Source: JAVBQL01 sp031549085
GTDB lineage: Bacteria > Spirochaetota > GWE2-31-10 > MWDO01
Length of the DNA stretch: 64,000 nucleotides
Direction: 5' to 3'
Assembly (NCBI GenBank): GCA_031549085.1
Contig: JAVBQL010000016.1
Span: forward strand, 1-64,000
In this document: piece by piece, positions 15,845 through 25,093 of the stretch
Layout of the letters: every line of letters starts with the position of its first letter
How positions within the stretch are numbered: position 1 is the first letter of the stretch
Program-made: the position numbers and the translations under genes
The notes under the pieces: model-generated
What the model was told of the DNA's origin: nothing
Databases searched by the model: none
The model's input: the letters and a program-made list of their open reading frames with translations, nothing else

Positions 15845-17035
15845 TTAGAGTATAATAATCTCTTTTTCTCCGCCAGTGATACACTCTCCGCCATCTTTGG
15901 TTACAATATAGGTATCCTCAACTCCAACCATTCCAACATCAGTGACACCCTTTTTTGGCTCCAGTGCTATAACCATATTCTCTGATAGTGGTTCATCAAA
16001 GCCATTCGCTATAATTGGATACTCATCAACATTCAAACCAACCCCATGTCCCAAAAACTTAACTTTCCTATTTCCAAAGCCCATAAAGTTTGTTAAAAAG
16101 CTTGGTTCAATTTCACTCATAATTTTATTATAGACCTCACTTGGAATAGCATTTGGTTTTAAAAGTGAGGCTGTCTTTTTCATAATATCAAGGCACGTGT
16201 TGTGAACCTCTACTACTTCACTAGAGGGCTTGCTGCCAAATGAGTATACTTGAGTTCTGTCAGTATGATACCCATCAAACCCATAACCCACATCTACAAA
16301 TACTAGATCTCCCTTTTTAAGCCTTCTCTCCCTCTCTCCCAACATTGGTGATGCGGGACTCATTCCCCTCATTCCGCCCGGTCCATCAAAACTTGTTGGA
16401 TATAGCGAGTTTGTGCCAAATCCAACCTGTCCAACCACTATCTCTGTTTGGAACATTGCGAACCTTGGCATACCATGATAGCCAAGCTTCACCATCTCAT
16501 AATAGAGCTCTCCGCTAAAGCTTGCCTCATCTACTCCCTCTTTAAGAAGTTTTGGTACTACATTTTCAAAAAGCTCACTATGCTGTCTTGCTGACTCTCT
16601 TATAAGAGATAGCTCATACTCACTTTTGAGAGCCCTCACATTTAGGACTATTTTATCTAATGATGATATCTCATTAATGGCAACATACTTCTTTAGCCTC
16701 TCAAGCATAGCGTATGTTACAACCTCTGTCTCTGTGTATAATTTATCTATTTTATTATCAATAAAGTTGAGAATATCTCTATAACTTATCATAGGGTAGA
16801 CACTATCAATAAGAGCCTCTAATCTTGCTCTCTCAAAGCTTCTTCTTACAAAATAGGCATATGAACCATCTCTCTTTAGGATAAAGAGACCATCTTGCAT
16901 TGTACCAGTAAGATAGTATTGATTTATCTTACTAAATATAAAAATCGCGTCCCAGTTGCTATCTTTCTCATTAGTGGTATCAAATAATTTCTTAATTCGC
17001 TCCAATACCTCACTCTTTTTTGGTGCTTCAAACAT
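15845..17035 (-). CDS. M24 family metallopeptidase (Xaa-Pro aminopeptidase-like)
   Basis: 396 residues, cytoplasmic. The pita-bread fold ligands are visible in order: Asp in VFVDVGYG and in YHTDRTQ, His in FLGHGVGLN, Glu in ALEPK and Glu in GVEDTY. The N-terminal creatinase-like domain (about 1-150) includes IFSKINQYYLTGTMQDG. PepP/PepQ-type cleavage of Xaa-Pro bonds is likely; some close relatives lack peptidase activity. The ATG is preceded by AGGAG. Confidence 0.88.
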   Translation of the reverse strand: MFEAPKKSEVLERIKKLFDTTNEKDSNWDAIFIFSKINQYYLTGTMQDGLFILKRDGSYAYFVRRSFERARLEALIDSVYPMISYRDILNFIDNKIDKLYTETEVVTYAMLERLKKYVAINEISSLDKIVLNVRALKSEYELSLIRESARQHSELFENVVPKLLKEGVDEASFSGELYYEMVKLGYHGMPRFAMFQTEIVVGQVGFGTNSLYPTSFDGPGGMRGMSPASPMLGERERRLKKGDLVFVDVGYGFDGYHTDRTQVYSFGSKPSSEVVEVHNTCLDIMKKTASLLKPNAIPSEVYNKIMSEIEPSFLTNFMGFGNRKVKFLGHGVGLNVDEYPIIANGFDEPLSENMVIALEPKKGVTDVGMVGVEDTYIVTKDGGECITGGEKEIIIL

Positions 17036-17175
17036 AAAAACTCCTATATTTTTTCTCTATTTTGTAATAGCTTAATTTATAGCATACATTTTATTAATTG
17101 AAAAAATAAAAATGGATATATTTTATATATTAGTTTTGTTAATATAGTGTATAATTAAAATTTATTGTACAGTTG

Positions 17176-17277
17176 TTTCATATAGAAAACTAAGGTATAC
17201 AACAAAAGCTTTTTGTATATTTTGCAAAGCAAAATCGGACAAAAAGGGGCTTGTATACCTTAGTTCTCTATATGAAA
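17176..17277. repeat. Nested long-hairpin element H1
   Basis: Outer arms of 27 nt (17176-17202 and 17251-17277) match except one base. Inside are stems TTTTTGT/ACAAAAA and ATTTTGC/GCAAAAT around an AAA loop. The core is shared with elements at 21674, 23505, 32540 and 51506, but the outer arm sequence is not. It lies in the 345-bp gene-free stretch before the Crp/Fnr gene's 3' end, whose other content is the C-rich repeat. Confidence 0.8.
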
Positions 17278-17340
17278 GGGATCAAATAAAAAGGGATTTT
17301 TGATATTCTAACTTTCTGCTCTTAATTTGGCTCTTTTGAA

Positions 17341-17383
17341 CCCCCTTTTTGACAAAAGGGGGCAGGGGGATTAGAAAAAACTA
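17341..17383 (-). repeat. C-rich 3' repeat A with hairpin, starting at the stop codon
   Basis: Read on the minus strand: stop TAG, then TTTTTTCTAATCCCCC, then a stem CCCCCTTTT/AAAAGGGGG. Related copies follow seven other genes in the window, always in the same orientation to the gene. Confidence 0.8.
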
Positions 17384-18046
17384 TCCACCCAAAAACTCAA
17401 ACCTGTTATGATCAAAACGGATTATCCCCTCATCACGCATCTTGCAAAGCTCTCTTGACATAGCACTTCTGTTGATGGATAAAAAATCAGCAAGCTCTTC
17501 TCTTGAAAAGGGTATCTCAAATTTAGTTTTACCTACCCTCTCCACTTGGTTTTCAAAATAGAGGGTCAGTTTTTCTCTTATACTTCTGCATGATAGAAGC
17601 TCTATCTTATTCATTAAATATAGGTTTTTCTTTGCAATAAGCATAAGCATATTCTCAATTAATTGCATATGGAACTTACACATAGATGAACAAGTATTGA
17701 GGACTTTTTTAAATTTTATATATAAAACCTCTGTATCACTTGCAGCAACAACAGTAACAAGACTCTTTTTTACTCCAGCACAGGCGAATGTTTCTCCAAA
17801 AATCTCACCCTCTCCAAACTCGGAGACAATAGTTTTATTGCCCATCAAGTCTTCACGAACAATTTGAATAGTGCCTTTAAGAATAATACCTATGGAGTCT
17901 ACTTCACTCCCCTTCAATATAATAATATTTCCACTATCATATTTTTTTTGAAAAGCTCCAAGACACTTAAGCATGGCTTCAAAATCATTCTGATTAATAT
18001 TTGCAAACAAACTGACTTTTTTTAATAAATCTAAATATTTTTTCAA
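17381..18046 (-). CDS. Crp/Fnr family regulator, HcpR-like by context
   Basis: 221 residues from the TTG at 18046, which sits 8 nt after GGGGAGA; the longer frame to 18124 would run through a palindromic operator. The N-terminal cyclic-nucleotide-type beta-roll (residues about 10-120, GNIIILKGSEVDSIGIILKG, GEGEIFGETFACAG) and the C-terminal Crp helix-turn-helix (FSREELADFLSINRSAMSRE) are intact. No N-terminal Fnr Cys cluster. It is divergent from the ferredoxin-like gene and hcp, so regulation of hcp under nitrosative stress, as known for HcpR, is inferred. Confidence 0.82.
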   Translation of the reverse strand: MKKYLDLLKKVSLFANINQNDFEAMLKCLGAFQKKYDSGNIIILKGSEVDSIGIILKGTIQIVREDLMGNKTIVSEFGEGEIFGETFACAGVKKSLVTVVAASDTEVLYIKFKKVLNTCSSMCKFHMQLIENMLMLIAKKNLYLMNKIELLSCRSIREKLTLYFENQVERVGKTKFEIPFSREELADFLSINRSAMSRELCKMRDEGIIRFDHNRFEFLGG

Positions 18047-18061
18047 AAAAGTTATCTCCCC

Positions 18062-18075
18062 GTTGCAATTGCAAC
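18062..18075. promoter_or_regulatory. 14-bp palindrome between divergent regulator and hcp operon
   Basis: GTTGCAATTGCAAC is a perfect palindrome located 16 bp upstream of the regulator's TTG start and about 60 bp before the ferredoxin-like gene. It has the TTG-N-CAA symmetry of Crp/Fnr-type sites. Confidence 0.6.
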
Positions 18076-18135
18076 TTACTTTTTGATCTTTCTCTAATAT
18101 ATTAAAACCAGAATAAAAAAACAAGAGGTAAAAAT

Positions 18136-18858
18136 ATGATTAGAAAAATAATAAAAATTGATGAAGATAAATGTAATGGCTGTGGGCTTTGTGTTGCTGC
18201 GTGCCATGAGGGTGCAATAGGAATGGAGGGAGGAAAAGCAAAATTGCTTCGTGATGACTATTGCGATGGACTTGGAGATTGTCTGCCCGCTTGTCCAACG
18301 AACGCAATTACTTTTATTGAGAGAGAGGCTTTAGCCTATGATGAGGAGGCAGTGAAAATGAATATGCAAAAGAATAGTCAAAAAAAAGATGATAAGCTGC
18401 CTTGTGGATGTCCTGGAACTAATGCAAAGACTATAAATAAAAAAGATACTAACAGTCCATATGTTGCTGTCAGTACTGAAACTATTAAGATGGAATCAGA
18501 GTTAAATCAGTGGCCTGTACAGATAAAGCTTGTTCCAACAAATGCTCCATACTTTAGAGATGCACATCTGCTTATTGCAGCTGACTGTACAGCCTTTTCG
18601 TATGGTAATTTTCATCATAAATTTATGAAAAATAAAATCACTTTAATTGGTTGTCCAAAGCTTGATAATATTGATTACAGCGAAAAATTGAGAGATATTC
18701 TTAAAGTGAACAATATAAAAAGCATAACAGTAATTCGTATGGAGGTTCCATGCTGCGGCGGTATAACAAATGCTGTAATAAATGCGCTTAAAGAGAGCGA
18801 AAAGATTATACCATGGCAAGTTGTCACTGTATCTACAAGCGGTGAAATAATCTTGTAA
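18136..18858 (+). CDS. hcp-associated ferredoxin-like protein with two 4Fe-4S motifs
   Basis: 240 residues. The N-terminal 2x[4Fe-4S] region reads CNGCGLCVAACHEGA and then DYCDGLGDCLPACPTNA. A linker with CGCPG precedes a C-terminal domain with AADCTAFSYGNFHHKFM and MEVPCCGG, whose Cys residues could bind another centre. This two-domain protein commonly accompanies hybrid cluster protein genes and is thought to deliver electrons to it. Start ATG after AGAGGT. Confidence 0.85.
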   Translation: MIRKIIKIDEDKCNGCGLCVAACHEGAIGMEGGKAKLLRDDYCDGLGDCLPACPTNAITFIEREALAYDEEAVKMNMQKNSQKKDDKLPCGCPGTNAKTINKKDTNSPYVAVSTETIKMESELNQWPVQIKLVPTNAPYFRDAHLLIAADCTAFSYGNFHHKFMKNKITLIGCPKLDNIDYSEKLRDILKVNNIKSITVIRMEVPCCGGITNAVINALKESEKIIPWQVVTVSTSGEIIL

Positions 18859-18886
18859 ATAAATAATAAATAGTTTATTATTTATT
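18858..18886 (+). other. AT-only hairpin after the ferredoxin-like gene
   Basis: Perfect 13-bp arms with a TAG loop overlap the stop codon end and precede hcp by about 40 bp. It could be a weak attenuator tuning hcp relative to the upstream gene. Confidence 0.4.
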
Positions 18887-18927
18887 AAGAAATTATGAAT
18901 AAAAATATATTTTTTTAGGAGGATAAT

Positions 18928-20496
18928 ATGTTTTGTTTTCAATGTGAACAAACAGCTGGCGGCAAACACTGCAATGGTATTCAAGGAGTGTGCGGTAAAA
19001 AAGCCGATACAGCAGATTTGCAAGATAAATTGAGCGGAAGCTTGATTGCTCTTGCTGAGACAGTAGGAAAAAATAAACCTACAGAGGAGAGCACAAAAGT
19101 TATAATTGATGGTCTTTTCACCACAATTACAAATGTAAGCTTCGATAATGGTGCTATTGAAAAGCAGATTGAAAAAACTCTAGAGGTAAAAAAGAATTTT
19201 GCTAAAAACGGTAAAGATGTAAAAGAGGCAGACATCTATGATATGAAAAAACTGTGGGAAGATAATGAGGATATCCGTTCATTAAAGACTCTTATTTTTC
19301 TTGGTATTAAAGGTATCGCTGCCTATGCACACCATGCACTTATGCTTGGCTACTCTGATAATGATGTAAACAGCTTTTTTTATGAGGCTCTAAGAGCTAT
19401 TGGCAGTGATCTAAAAGCAGATGCACTTTTGCCATTAGTATTAAAGACTGGTGAAGTAAACCTAAAGTGTATGGAGTTGCTTGACAAAGCAAATACAACA
19501 AAATATGGAGCACCTGCTCCAACAGATGTAACTATGGTAGTAGAGAAGGGACCATTCATTGTTGTAAGCGGACACGATCTTCGTGACCTAGACCTTTTAT
19601 TAGAGCAAACAAAAGGCAAGGGAGTAAATATCTATACCCATGGTGAGATGCTTCCAACCCATGCCTATCCAAAATTGAAAGCACACTCTCATTTGAAGGG
19701 CAATTTTGGTACTGCATGGCAAAATCAACAAAAAGAGTTTGAAAATATTCCTGCTCCAGTTCTATTTACTACAAATTGTATAATGCCAGTTAAAGATAGC
19801 TATAAGGATAGAATTTTTACAACATCAGTTGTTGCATATCCAGAGATGGTACATATTGATGATAAGAAAGATTTTGCACCTGTCATCAAGAAGGCTTTGG
19901 AGCTTGGCGGATACAAAGAAAATAGGACAATAACTGGAGTTAACGGAGGCTCAAAATTAACTGTTGGTTTTGGAAAGGATACTGTACTATCTAACGCTGG
20001 CAAAGTTGTTGAGGCTGTAAAAGGCGGAGCGATCAAACACTTCTTCCTTGTTGGTGGATGTGATGGAGCAAAGAGCGGAAGAAACTACTATACAGATTTT
20101 GTTAAGCAGACACCAAAAGACTCTATCATTCTTACACTTGCCTGCGGTAAATATAGGTTTAACGATCTTGATTTAGGAAATATTGGCGGATTCCCAAGGA
20201 TAATGGATATGGGACAATGTAATGATGCTTTCAGTGCTGTTCAGGTTGCTGTTGCCTTGGCAAAAGCTTTCAACTGCGGAGTAAACGAGCTTCCTTTGAG
20301 TATTGTTCTCTCTTGGTATGAACAAAAAGCTGTTGCTGTTCTACTAACTCTACTCTCACTTGGGATAAAGAACATACATATAGGGCCAACCCTTCCTGCA
20401 TTTGTATCACCAAATATACTAAATGTGCTTGTAGAGAAATTTAGTCTGACTCCTATATCTACACCAGAAAAAGATTTGGAAAAACTTCTAGCATAA
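18928..20496 (+). CDS. hcp: Hydroxylamine reductase / hybrid cluster protein
   Basis: 522 residues, normal for the family. N-terminal Cys set C3-x2-C6-x8-C15-x6-C22 (MFCFQCEQTAGGKHC) holds the proximal Fe-S cluster. Later motifs (GVNIYTHGEMLPTHAYP, FTTNCIMPV, LVGGCDGAKSGRNYY, CGKYRFN, GQCNDAFSA) supply the hybrid 4Fe-2S-2O cluster ligands. The enzyme reduces hydroxylamine in vitro and acts as an NO reductase or S-nitrosylase in cells. AGGAGG precedes the ATG. Probably cotranscribed with the ferredoxin-like gene and terminated at 20518-20548. Confidence 0.95.
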   Translation: MFCFQCEQTAGGKHCNGIQGVCGKKADTADLQDKLSGSLIALAETVGKNKPTEESTKVIIDGLFTTITNVSFDNGAIEKQIEKTLEVKKNFAKNGKDVKEADIYDMKKLWEDNEDIRSLKTLIFLGIKGIAAYAHHALMLGYSDNDVNSFFYEALRAIGSDLKADALLPLVLKTGEVNLKCMELLDKANTTKYGAPAPTDVTMVVEKGPFIVVSGHDLRDLDLLLEQTKGKGVNIYTHGEMLPTHAYPKLKAHSHLKGNFGTAWQNQQKEFENIPAPVLFTTNCIMPVKDSYKDRIFTTSVVAYPEMVHIDDKKDFAPVIKKALELGGYKENRTITGVNGGSKLTVGFGKDTVLSNAGKVVEAVKGGAIKHFFLVGGCDGAKSGRNYYTDFVKQTPKDSIILTLACGKYRFNDLDLGNIGGFPRIMDMGQCNDAFSAVQVAVALAKAFNCGVNELPLSIVLSWYEQKAVAVLLTLLSLGIKNIHIGPTLPAFVSPNILNVLVEKFSLTPISTPEKDLEKLLA

Positions 20497-20517
20497 AAAA
20501 TAGGTCACAAATAATTA

Positions 20518-20548
20518 AATAGGCGAATCAAATTCGCCTATTTTTTTT
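20518..20548 (+). terminator. Intrinsic terminator of the hcp operon
   Basis: 11-bp perfect stem AATAGGCGAAT / ATTCGCCTATT with a 3-nt loop followed by a run of T. Confidence 0.92.
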
Positions 20549-20697
20549 GTAAATAATCAATCTTTATTAATTGTAAAAGTAATCATTTTTACACTTAAAT
20601 TAATACTTACAAATTATTTGACTTTTAAAATCTCTGTTCGTATACTAAAATTATATTAAATATTTTTTTAAAAAAAATTAATTTAAAGGGGTTTACT

Positions 20698-21066
20698 ATG
20701 ATAATTAATGATTCTACAATTGACAAAAGTATTAATGCAAAACTATCAGCTGAAGAGATTGAAAAAATCAAAGTATATCTACAAGGGGCTGTCTACTGCT
20801 GGTGTAAAAATTGCAAAGATGAAAATGGGGTACCTAAATGGTTTAATACAAGAGATCTTTTTGGTGGTGAAAACTTCTATTGGGGTAATACTCCGCTTGG
20901 CGTACTATTCCAATGGCATCACAAAAAGAGAGCTGAAGATGCAATTGAGATGGCGGGGCATGATGCAGGCAATCTTTTAAAAGAGGTATTAAAAAAAGAT
21001 AGAAGAAATTTTAATACCAGAGAGGCATATATTCGCGAATATCAATGGGATGGACAGCCAGATTAA
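20698..21066 (+). CDS. Conserved protein of unknown function with Cys/Trp-rich core
   Basis: 122 residues. The centre holds YCWCKNCKDENGVPKWFNTR and DLFGGENFYWGNTPLGVLF, a dense C-x2-C plus Trp/Gly pattern that looks like a metal- or ligand-binding site; the rest is helical. No signal peptide or membrane helix. I do not recognise the family. It has its own promoter region after the hcp terminator and an HxlR regulator follows 144 bp downstream. Confidence 0.65.
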   Translation: MIINDSTIDKSINAKLSAEEIEKIKVYLQGAVYCWCKNCKDENGVPKWFNTRDLFGGENFYWGNTPLGVLFQWHHKKRAEDAIEMAGHDAGNLLKEVLKKDRRNFNTREAYIREYQWDGQPD

Positions 21067-21210
21067 TTAAATGGAGTAGTTTAAGGTCATACTTTTCATG
21101 TTGTTTCTATAGTTATTCTTTTAGAATTTGATTTTAATAATGATTTTTCACTTATACAATGTTATAAGAAAACAGTAACTATAAAAAAATAGAGAAAAAG
21201 AGAAACTTAT

Positions 21211-21585
21211 ATGTATGTACACAAAATTGAAAAAGAGATTTTTTGCCCTTTAGAGTATGGCCTTGATATTTTTGGTGGAAAATGGAAATCTAGAATTATA
21301 TGTGTCATAGCAGCCAACAAAGTTTTGCGATATAGTGCTATAAGGAAAGAGCTTAGTAATATTAGTGATGCTGTGCTTGGGGCTATGCTTAAGGAACTTC
21401 TTGAAGATGGAATCCTAAATAGAGAGCAGTATGATTCCATTCCGCCAAAAGTTGAATACTCTATGACAGAGAAAGGTGAAACAATACTTCCTATACTTCA
21501 GAGTATTTGTCAATGGTCAAAAGAGTACTCTGAAAATGAGATTACAAAAAAACTTACTCCCTGCATTACCTGTAAGCAGGTTTAG
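21211..21585 (+). CDS. HxlR family transcriptional regulator
   Basis: 124 residues. Winged helix with FGGKWKSRIICVIAANKVLRY, LGAMLKELLEDGILNREQY and PPKVEYSMTEKGE, all typical. N-terminal Cys (FCPLEYGLD) and C-terminal CITCKQV supply cysteines, so redox sensing is possible. Target genes unknown; neighbours include the 96-residue protein downstream. Followed by the C-rich repeat B. Confidence 0.86.
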   Translation: MYVHKIEKEIFCPLEYGLDIFGGKWKSRIICVIAANKVLRYSAIRKELSNISDAVLGAMLKELLEDGILNREQYDSIPPKVEYSMTEKGETILPILQSICQWSKEYSENEITKKLTPCITCKQV

Positions 21586-21596
21586 GTAGTCTCTTT

Positions 21597-21629
21597 CTAA
21601 TCCCCCTGCCCCCTTTACATAAAGGGGGA
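21597..21629 (+). repeat. C-rich 3' repeat B
   Basis: CTAATCCCCCTG followed by stem CCCCCTTT / AAAGGGGG with an ACAT loop, 12 bp after the HxlR stop codon. Confidence 0.8.
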
Positions 21630-21673
21630 TAAAAGAGTTTCATTTTACCAAAAAAGGTTGTGATTTGCTGTTT

Positions 21674-21745
21674 TTATGATATACAATAAGTTTTTTGTAT
21701 ATTTTGTGAAACAAAATCAAATAAAAAACTTATTGTATATCATAA
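21674..21745. repeat. Nested long-hairpin element H2
   Basis: Perfect 23-nt outer arms (21674-21696 and 21723-21745) and inner stem ATTTTGT/ACAAAAT with a GAA loop. With repeat B it makes up most of the 21586-21948 gap; the remainder is AT-rich leader of the next gene. Confidence 0.82.
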
Positions 21746-21948
21746 CACACAAACCTAATTATCAAATAAAGTTTGATGTGCAATTTACATCACACCATCT
21801 TTAATATAATACTCATTCTTAACCTATAACTATGAAATTTATTAGTAACTAATAAATTTGCTAATATATTTACTTTTTAGAGTATACGCCATATAATCAT
21901 AATAACATCAATGGTGCCAAGATGAAAAAAATTATTATGGAGTCTATT

Positions 21949-22239
21949 ATGAGTATAAAAGCCTATTTAGAGATTACAATGAATATTGATGCAGAGAAGA
22001 GAGTTGATGTAGCAAAGGTATATAACAATTATAAAAAGCCTTTCTTAAGCCAAATTAAGGGAGCTTTAAGCAAAGAGCTTCTTATAAGAAAAGAGGATGT
22101 ACAGGTACTTCACGGTTTTGCAAGTGAAGATGATGCAAAAAACTATCTCAACAGTGAAATGTTTAAGAATGATGTTTTTGTTGGTCTAAAAGATTTGTGG
22201 AGTTCTAACCCTGAAGTAAAAATTTATACTGTCGCTTAA
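21949..22239 (+). CDS. Small conserved protein, possible dimeric alpha/beta-barrel
   Basis: 96 residues from the ATG at 21949, 6 nt after TGGAG; an ATG at 21922 lacks a site. Beta-alpha-beta-like pattern (IKAYLEITMNIDAEK, VQVLHGFASEDDAKNYL, PEVKIYTVA) suggests a monooxygenase-like small barrel. Function unknown. Sits between an HxlR regulator and an SplB-like gene. Confidence 0.6.
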   Translation: MSIKAYLEITMNIDAEKRVDVAKVYNNYKKPFLSQIKGALSKELLIRKEDVQVLHGFASEDDAKNYLNSEMFKNDVFVGLKDLWSSNPEVKIYTVA

Positions 22240-22244
22240 AGATC

Positions 22245-22276
22245 TAACCTTCCTACCCTCTTTACATAAAGAGGGT
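22245..22276 (+). repeat. C-rich 3' repeat C (degenerate)
   Basis: CTAACCTTCCT followed by stem ACCCTCTTT / AAAGAGGGT with an ACAT loop, 6 bp after the stop. The remaining 22277-22562 holds only a weak hairpin around 22358-22380 and AT-rich DNA. Confidence 0.65.
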
Positions 22277-22562
22277 AATTCTTTTATAGGATAGATACAA
22301 AATATTAAACAAGAAATCAAAAATAGAACTTTTTATTCAATTGCCACTATAAATCTAGACTTAAGATATATAAGTCGATTTTATTGGCGTAATAATGAGA
22401 TAAAATCTTTGTTTTTGGCATCTTGTTCACATATTTGATTATTAAACTTTTTACTTAATTTAGTTTCAAAAGAGATCCATTGAATAAACATCATATTTCT
22501 AATAGTATTAAAATAGTATTTTTTAGTACAAAATTATCAAAAAAAGTATTATATTTACAATT

Positions 22563-23447
22563 ATGGAATTTATAGACGCAAAAACGATTGTTAGACCAGT
22601 AAAGCCAACAGACCAATATATAAGCAATGAATATAATATGAATATATATAGGGGCTGCTCTCATGGTTGCATCTATTGTGATTCACGCTCCGAATGCTAT
22701 CAGCTTCAAGACTTTGATACTGTAAAAGCAAAAAGAGATGCGCTCACCATCATCGAAAATGAACTAAAGAGAAAAAGAAAAAAGGGAATCATAGGAACTG
22801 GTGCAATGAGCGATCCATACAACCCTATGGAAGAGAAATATGAACTAACCAGAGGGGCGCTAAAGCTCATTGATAAGTATGGCTTTGGCATAAGTATAAC
22901 AACCAAATCTCCACTAATAGTAAGAGATATTGACATACTAAAGAGCATATCAAAACATTCACCTGTTGATATACATATAACAATTACGGCAAATGATGAT
23001 GAACTTTCAAAAAAGATAGAACCAAGTGTTGCACCATCATCAGAGAGATTTAAAGCCATCTACTCTCTATCACAAAATAATCTATTCACTGGTATCTTTA
23101 TAAACCCAATCCTACCCTTTATAACAGACACCATAGAAAATATAACAGGTATAGTAAAAAGAGGTGCAGAGGCTCATGCAAAAAATATAATATGCTTTAC
23201 AGGGGTTACAATCAGAAACGGCAGCAGGGATTACCTCTATAAATCCTTTGATAAAATATTTCCAAACATGAGAGAAAAATATACAAAAAACTTTGGTATA
23301 AATTATATGTGTAATTCTCCAGACTCATCTATACTATGGAGAGCATTTAAAAATGAGTGCAACAAATATGATATCATATATGATTTCAAAACACTAAATA
23401 AAACTATCCGCAGCCTATATCCAAAAGAAGCATCACTTTTTGATTAA
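22563..23447 (+). CDS. SplB-like radical SAM protein (Rv2578c type)
   Basis: 294 residues. The cluster motif is RGCSHGCIYCDSRS (C-x3-C-x2-C), followed by GAMSDPYNPMEEKYELTRG and ITTKSPLIVRDIDIL, characteristic of the SPL-family radical SAM group that includes Rv2578c-like proteins, rather than true spore photoproduct lyase. Substrate unknown; DNA repair is not established. No clear ribosome-binding site precedes the ATG. Confidence 0.85.
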   Translation: MEFIDAKTIVRPVKPTDQYISNEYNMNIYRGCSHGCIYCDSRSECYQLQDFDTVKAKRDALTIIENELKRKRKKGIIGTGAMSDPYNPMEEKYELTRGALKLIDKYGFGISITTKSPLIVRDIDILKSISKHSPVDIHITITANDDELSKKIEPSVAPSSERFKAIYSLSQNNLFTGIFINPILPFITDTIENITGIVKRGAEAHAKNIICFTGVTIRNGSRDYLYKSFDKIFPNMREKYTKNFGINYMCNSPDSSILWRAFKNECNKYDIIYDFKTLNKTIRSLYPKEASLFD

Positions 23448-23504
23448 TGTAAGTTTGATGAAATTCTAACAAAATTCTAAAAAATTAACTTTACTTGATA
23501 TTTA

Positions 23505-23601
23505 GGATTCAACTGCTTGTGATGTATCTCAAAAGGTTTTTTGTTTTTTTCGAAGAAAAAACTAAAAAAACCGACAGATACATCATAAAAAAGTTGAATC
23601 C
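23505..23601. repeat. Nested long-hairpin element H5
   Basis: Outer arms 23505-23529 and 23576-23601 pair over two 10-bp blocks with a central mismatch. Inside, GGTTTTTT/AAAAAACC and TTTTTTC/GAAAAAA close on a GAA loop. Confidence 0.7.
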
Positions 23602-23625
23602 GTAGCTTTTTTAGCAAAAAAAATT

Positions 23626-23672
23626 ACCCCCTTTATGTAAAGGGGGGCTGGGGGGAATTAGAAAAAAAAATC
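23626..23672 (-). repeat. C-rich 3' repeat D
   Basis: Minus strand: T-tract, CTAATTCCCCCC, then stem with CCCCCTTT/AAAGGGGG, beginning about 9 bp beyond the stop of the DUF1254 lipoprotein gene. Confidence 0.78.
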
Positions 23673-23680
23673 TTAATCCA

Positions 23681-25093
23681 CTATTCTACTTTCATTACTC
23701 CAGCAGGTCGCCATTTTCCATTTAGCACATTCTCTGTTGGAAGATACATTCTTATGGCCAAGTTGAATGTATCATTTGGAGGAGATGGAAGCCAATTTGC
23801 CTCTTTGTCTTTGCCCGGAGTGGTAGGTTGAATATAGAGGGTAAGCGATCCATCATCACCATATATAAGCTTATCTCTATCTCCTAGTGCATAGCGATTT
23901 AAAGGATTCTTTATAAGGAAGTTTTTGCTATTATATATAGTAACACTCCAGAAGGCATTTGCCTCTGGAATTTGCTCTTTTGTCATATGAAAAACATATT
24001 TAGCATTTCCATCATAAAAATTTCCACTAGGATCAACTACGGTTCTAGGATACATAGCATCTTCTGGCAGATTTGCACCTAAGCCATTATAGGTTACATA
24101 TGCACGAAACACATAATCTGTACCATATGAACCAACATGTGTATTAATACCCCATCCATTCACAAGCTTATCAGAGCTGCTCTTTGGCTTGGCTAGGATC
24201 TTATCTCTACACCATGATACAAGATTATTTAGCTCACTTATTACAGCATCCGAAAATTTAGTAGTTTCAAATTTCTTGCCTGGCTCAACTCCAACCTTCT
24301 TGAATTCTGCCATAGCAGGAGCATCCGCAGCAGCTGGAGAATTGTCAACCATAAGCATATTAAGCATATTAAAAAAATCTTTAGCAGACATCTCTTCGAG
24401 ACTTTTTACTGGAGACTGCATTTTAAGAGATGTGTCAACTTCACCCTTGGGAGGAGTATACTCCTTACCATACTTGGAGAGTGGCACAAGTTTATATTGC
24501 TCAATAAGTGGTGTAACAACCTTCTCTCCATCCTCCTTGCTGTTCACTTGAGTACGCCCCATAATCCACACCATATTTGTTGGTGCCTTAACTTGTGTCA
24601 TTCCCTTTGGAACCGTACCATTCCAACTTGGACCTGTGATCAAGAATGCACCCCCACTATTTCCTGTTGTTCTTGTTCCAATTGAAGAGAAGACATTTGT
24701 CCACGCATCCATCAATTGCATCAAGTGGTATCTATCTGTCGCTGGAAGGGACAAAACCATAGGCTCATTTTTTAATTCAAGCCACATCTGTGAATAGAAT
24801 GTGTCAACATTTGGAGAAACAATATCTGTAAATGTGTCATCTGGAAATTTTGTGTTATTTCCCAGTTGATTAATTGGAGCATTCATTCCTATTGGCACTT
24901 CAACATTTGTTGTATTTTTCTCTGATAATTTCATCGTTACAAGCGGATAGCCAAATACATAGGCATCTTGCAATATTTCGATAGCCTCCTCATCGCTTAA
25001 TGTTTTAGGCTCTACTTTCTTTTTACAGCCCGTCTGCACAAGTAGAAAAATCATAACAAAAGTCAATAAAAAATAGGTTGAGCTTTTTTTCAT
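23681..25093 (-). CDS. DUF1254/DUF1214 lipoprotein
   Basis: 470 residues. Signal peptide with lipobox VQTGC; the mature protein carries an N-terminal DUF1254 region (AYVFGYPLVTMKLSEK, VSPNVDTFYSQMWLEL) and a C-terminal DUF1214 region (YVTYNGLGANLPEDAMYPRT, FWSVTIYNSKNFLI). The two domains usually occur together in exported proteins of unknown biochemical function. Promoter region upstream is AT-rich. ATG after AAGGAG. Confidence 0.88.
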   Translation of the reverse strand: MKKSSTYFLLTFVMIFLLVQTGCKKKVEPKTLSDEEAIEILQDAYVFGYPLVTMKLSEKNTTNVEVPIGMNAPINQLGNNTKFPDDTFTDIVSPNVDTFYSQMWLELKNEPMVLSLPATDRYHLMQLMDAWTNVFSSIGTRTTGNSGGAFLITGPSWNGTVPKGMTQVKAPTNMVWIMGRTQVNSKEDGEKVVTPLIEQYKLVPLSKYGKEYTPPKGEVDTSLKMQSPVKSLEEMSAKDFFNMLNMLMVDNSPAAADAPAMAEFKKVGVEPGKKFETTKFSDAVISELNNLVSWCRDKILAKPKSSSDKLVNGWGINTHVGSYGTDYVFRAYVTYNGLGANLPEDAMYPRTVVDPSGNFYDGNAKYVFHMTKEQIPEANAFWSVTIYNSKNFLIKNPLNRYALGDRDKLIYGDDGSLTLYIQPTTPGKDKEANWLPSPPNDTFNLAIRMYLPTENVLNGKWRPAGVMKVE

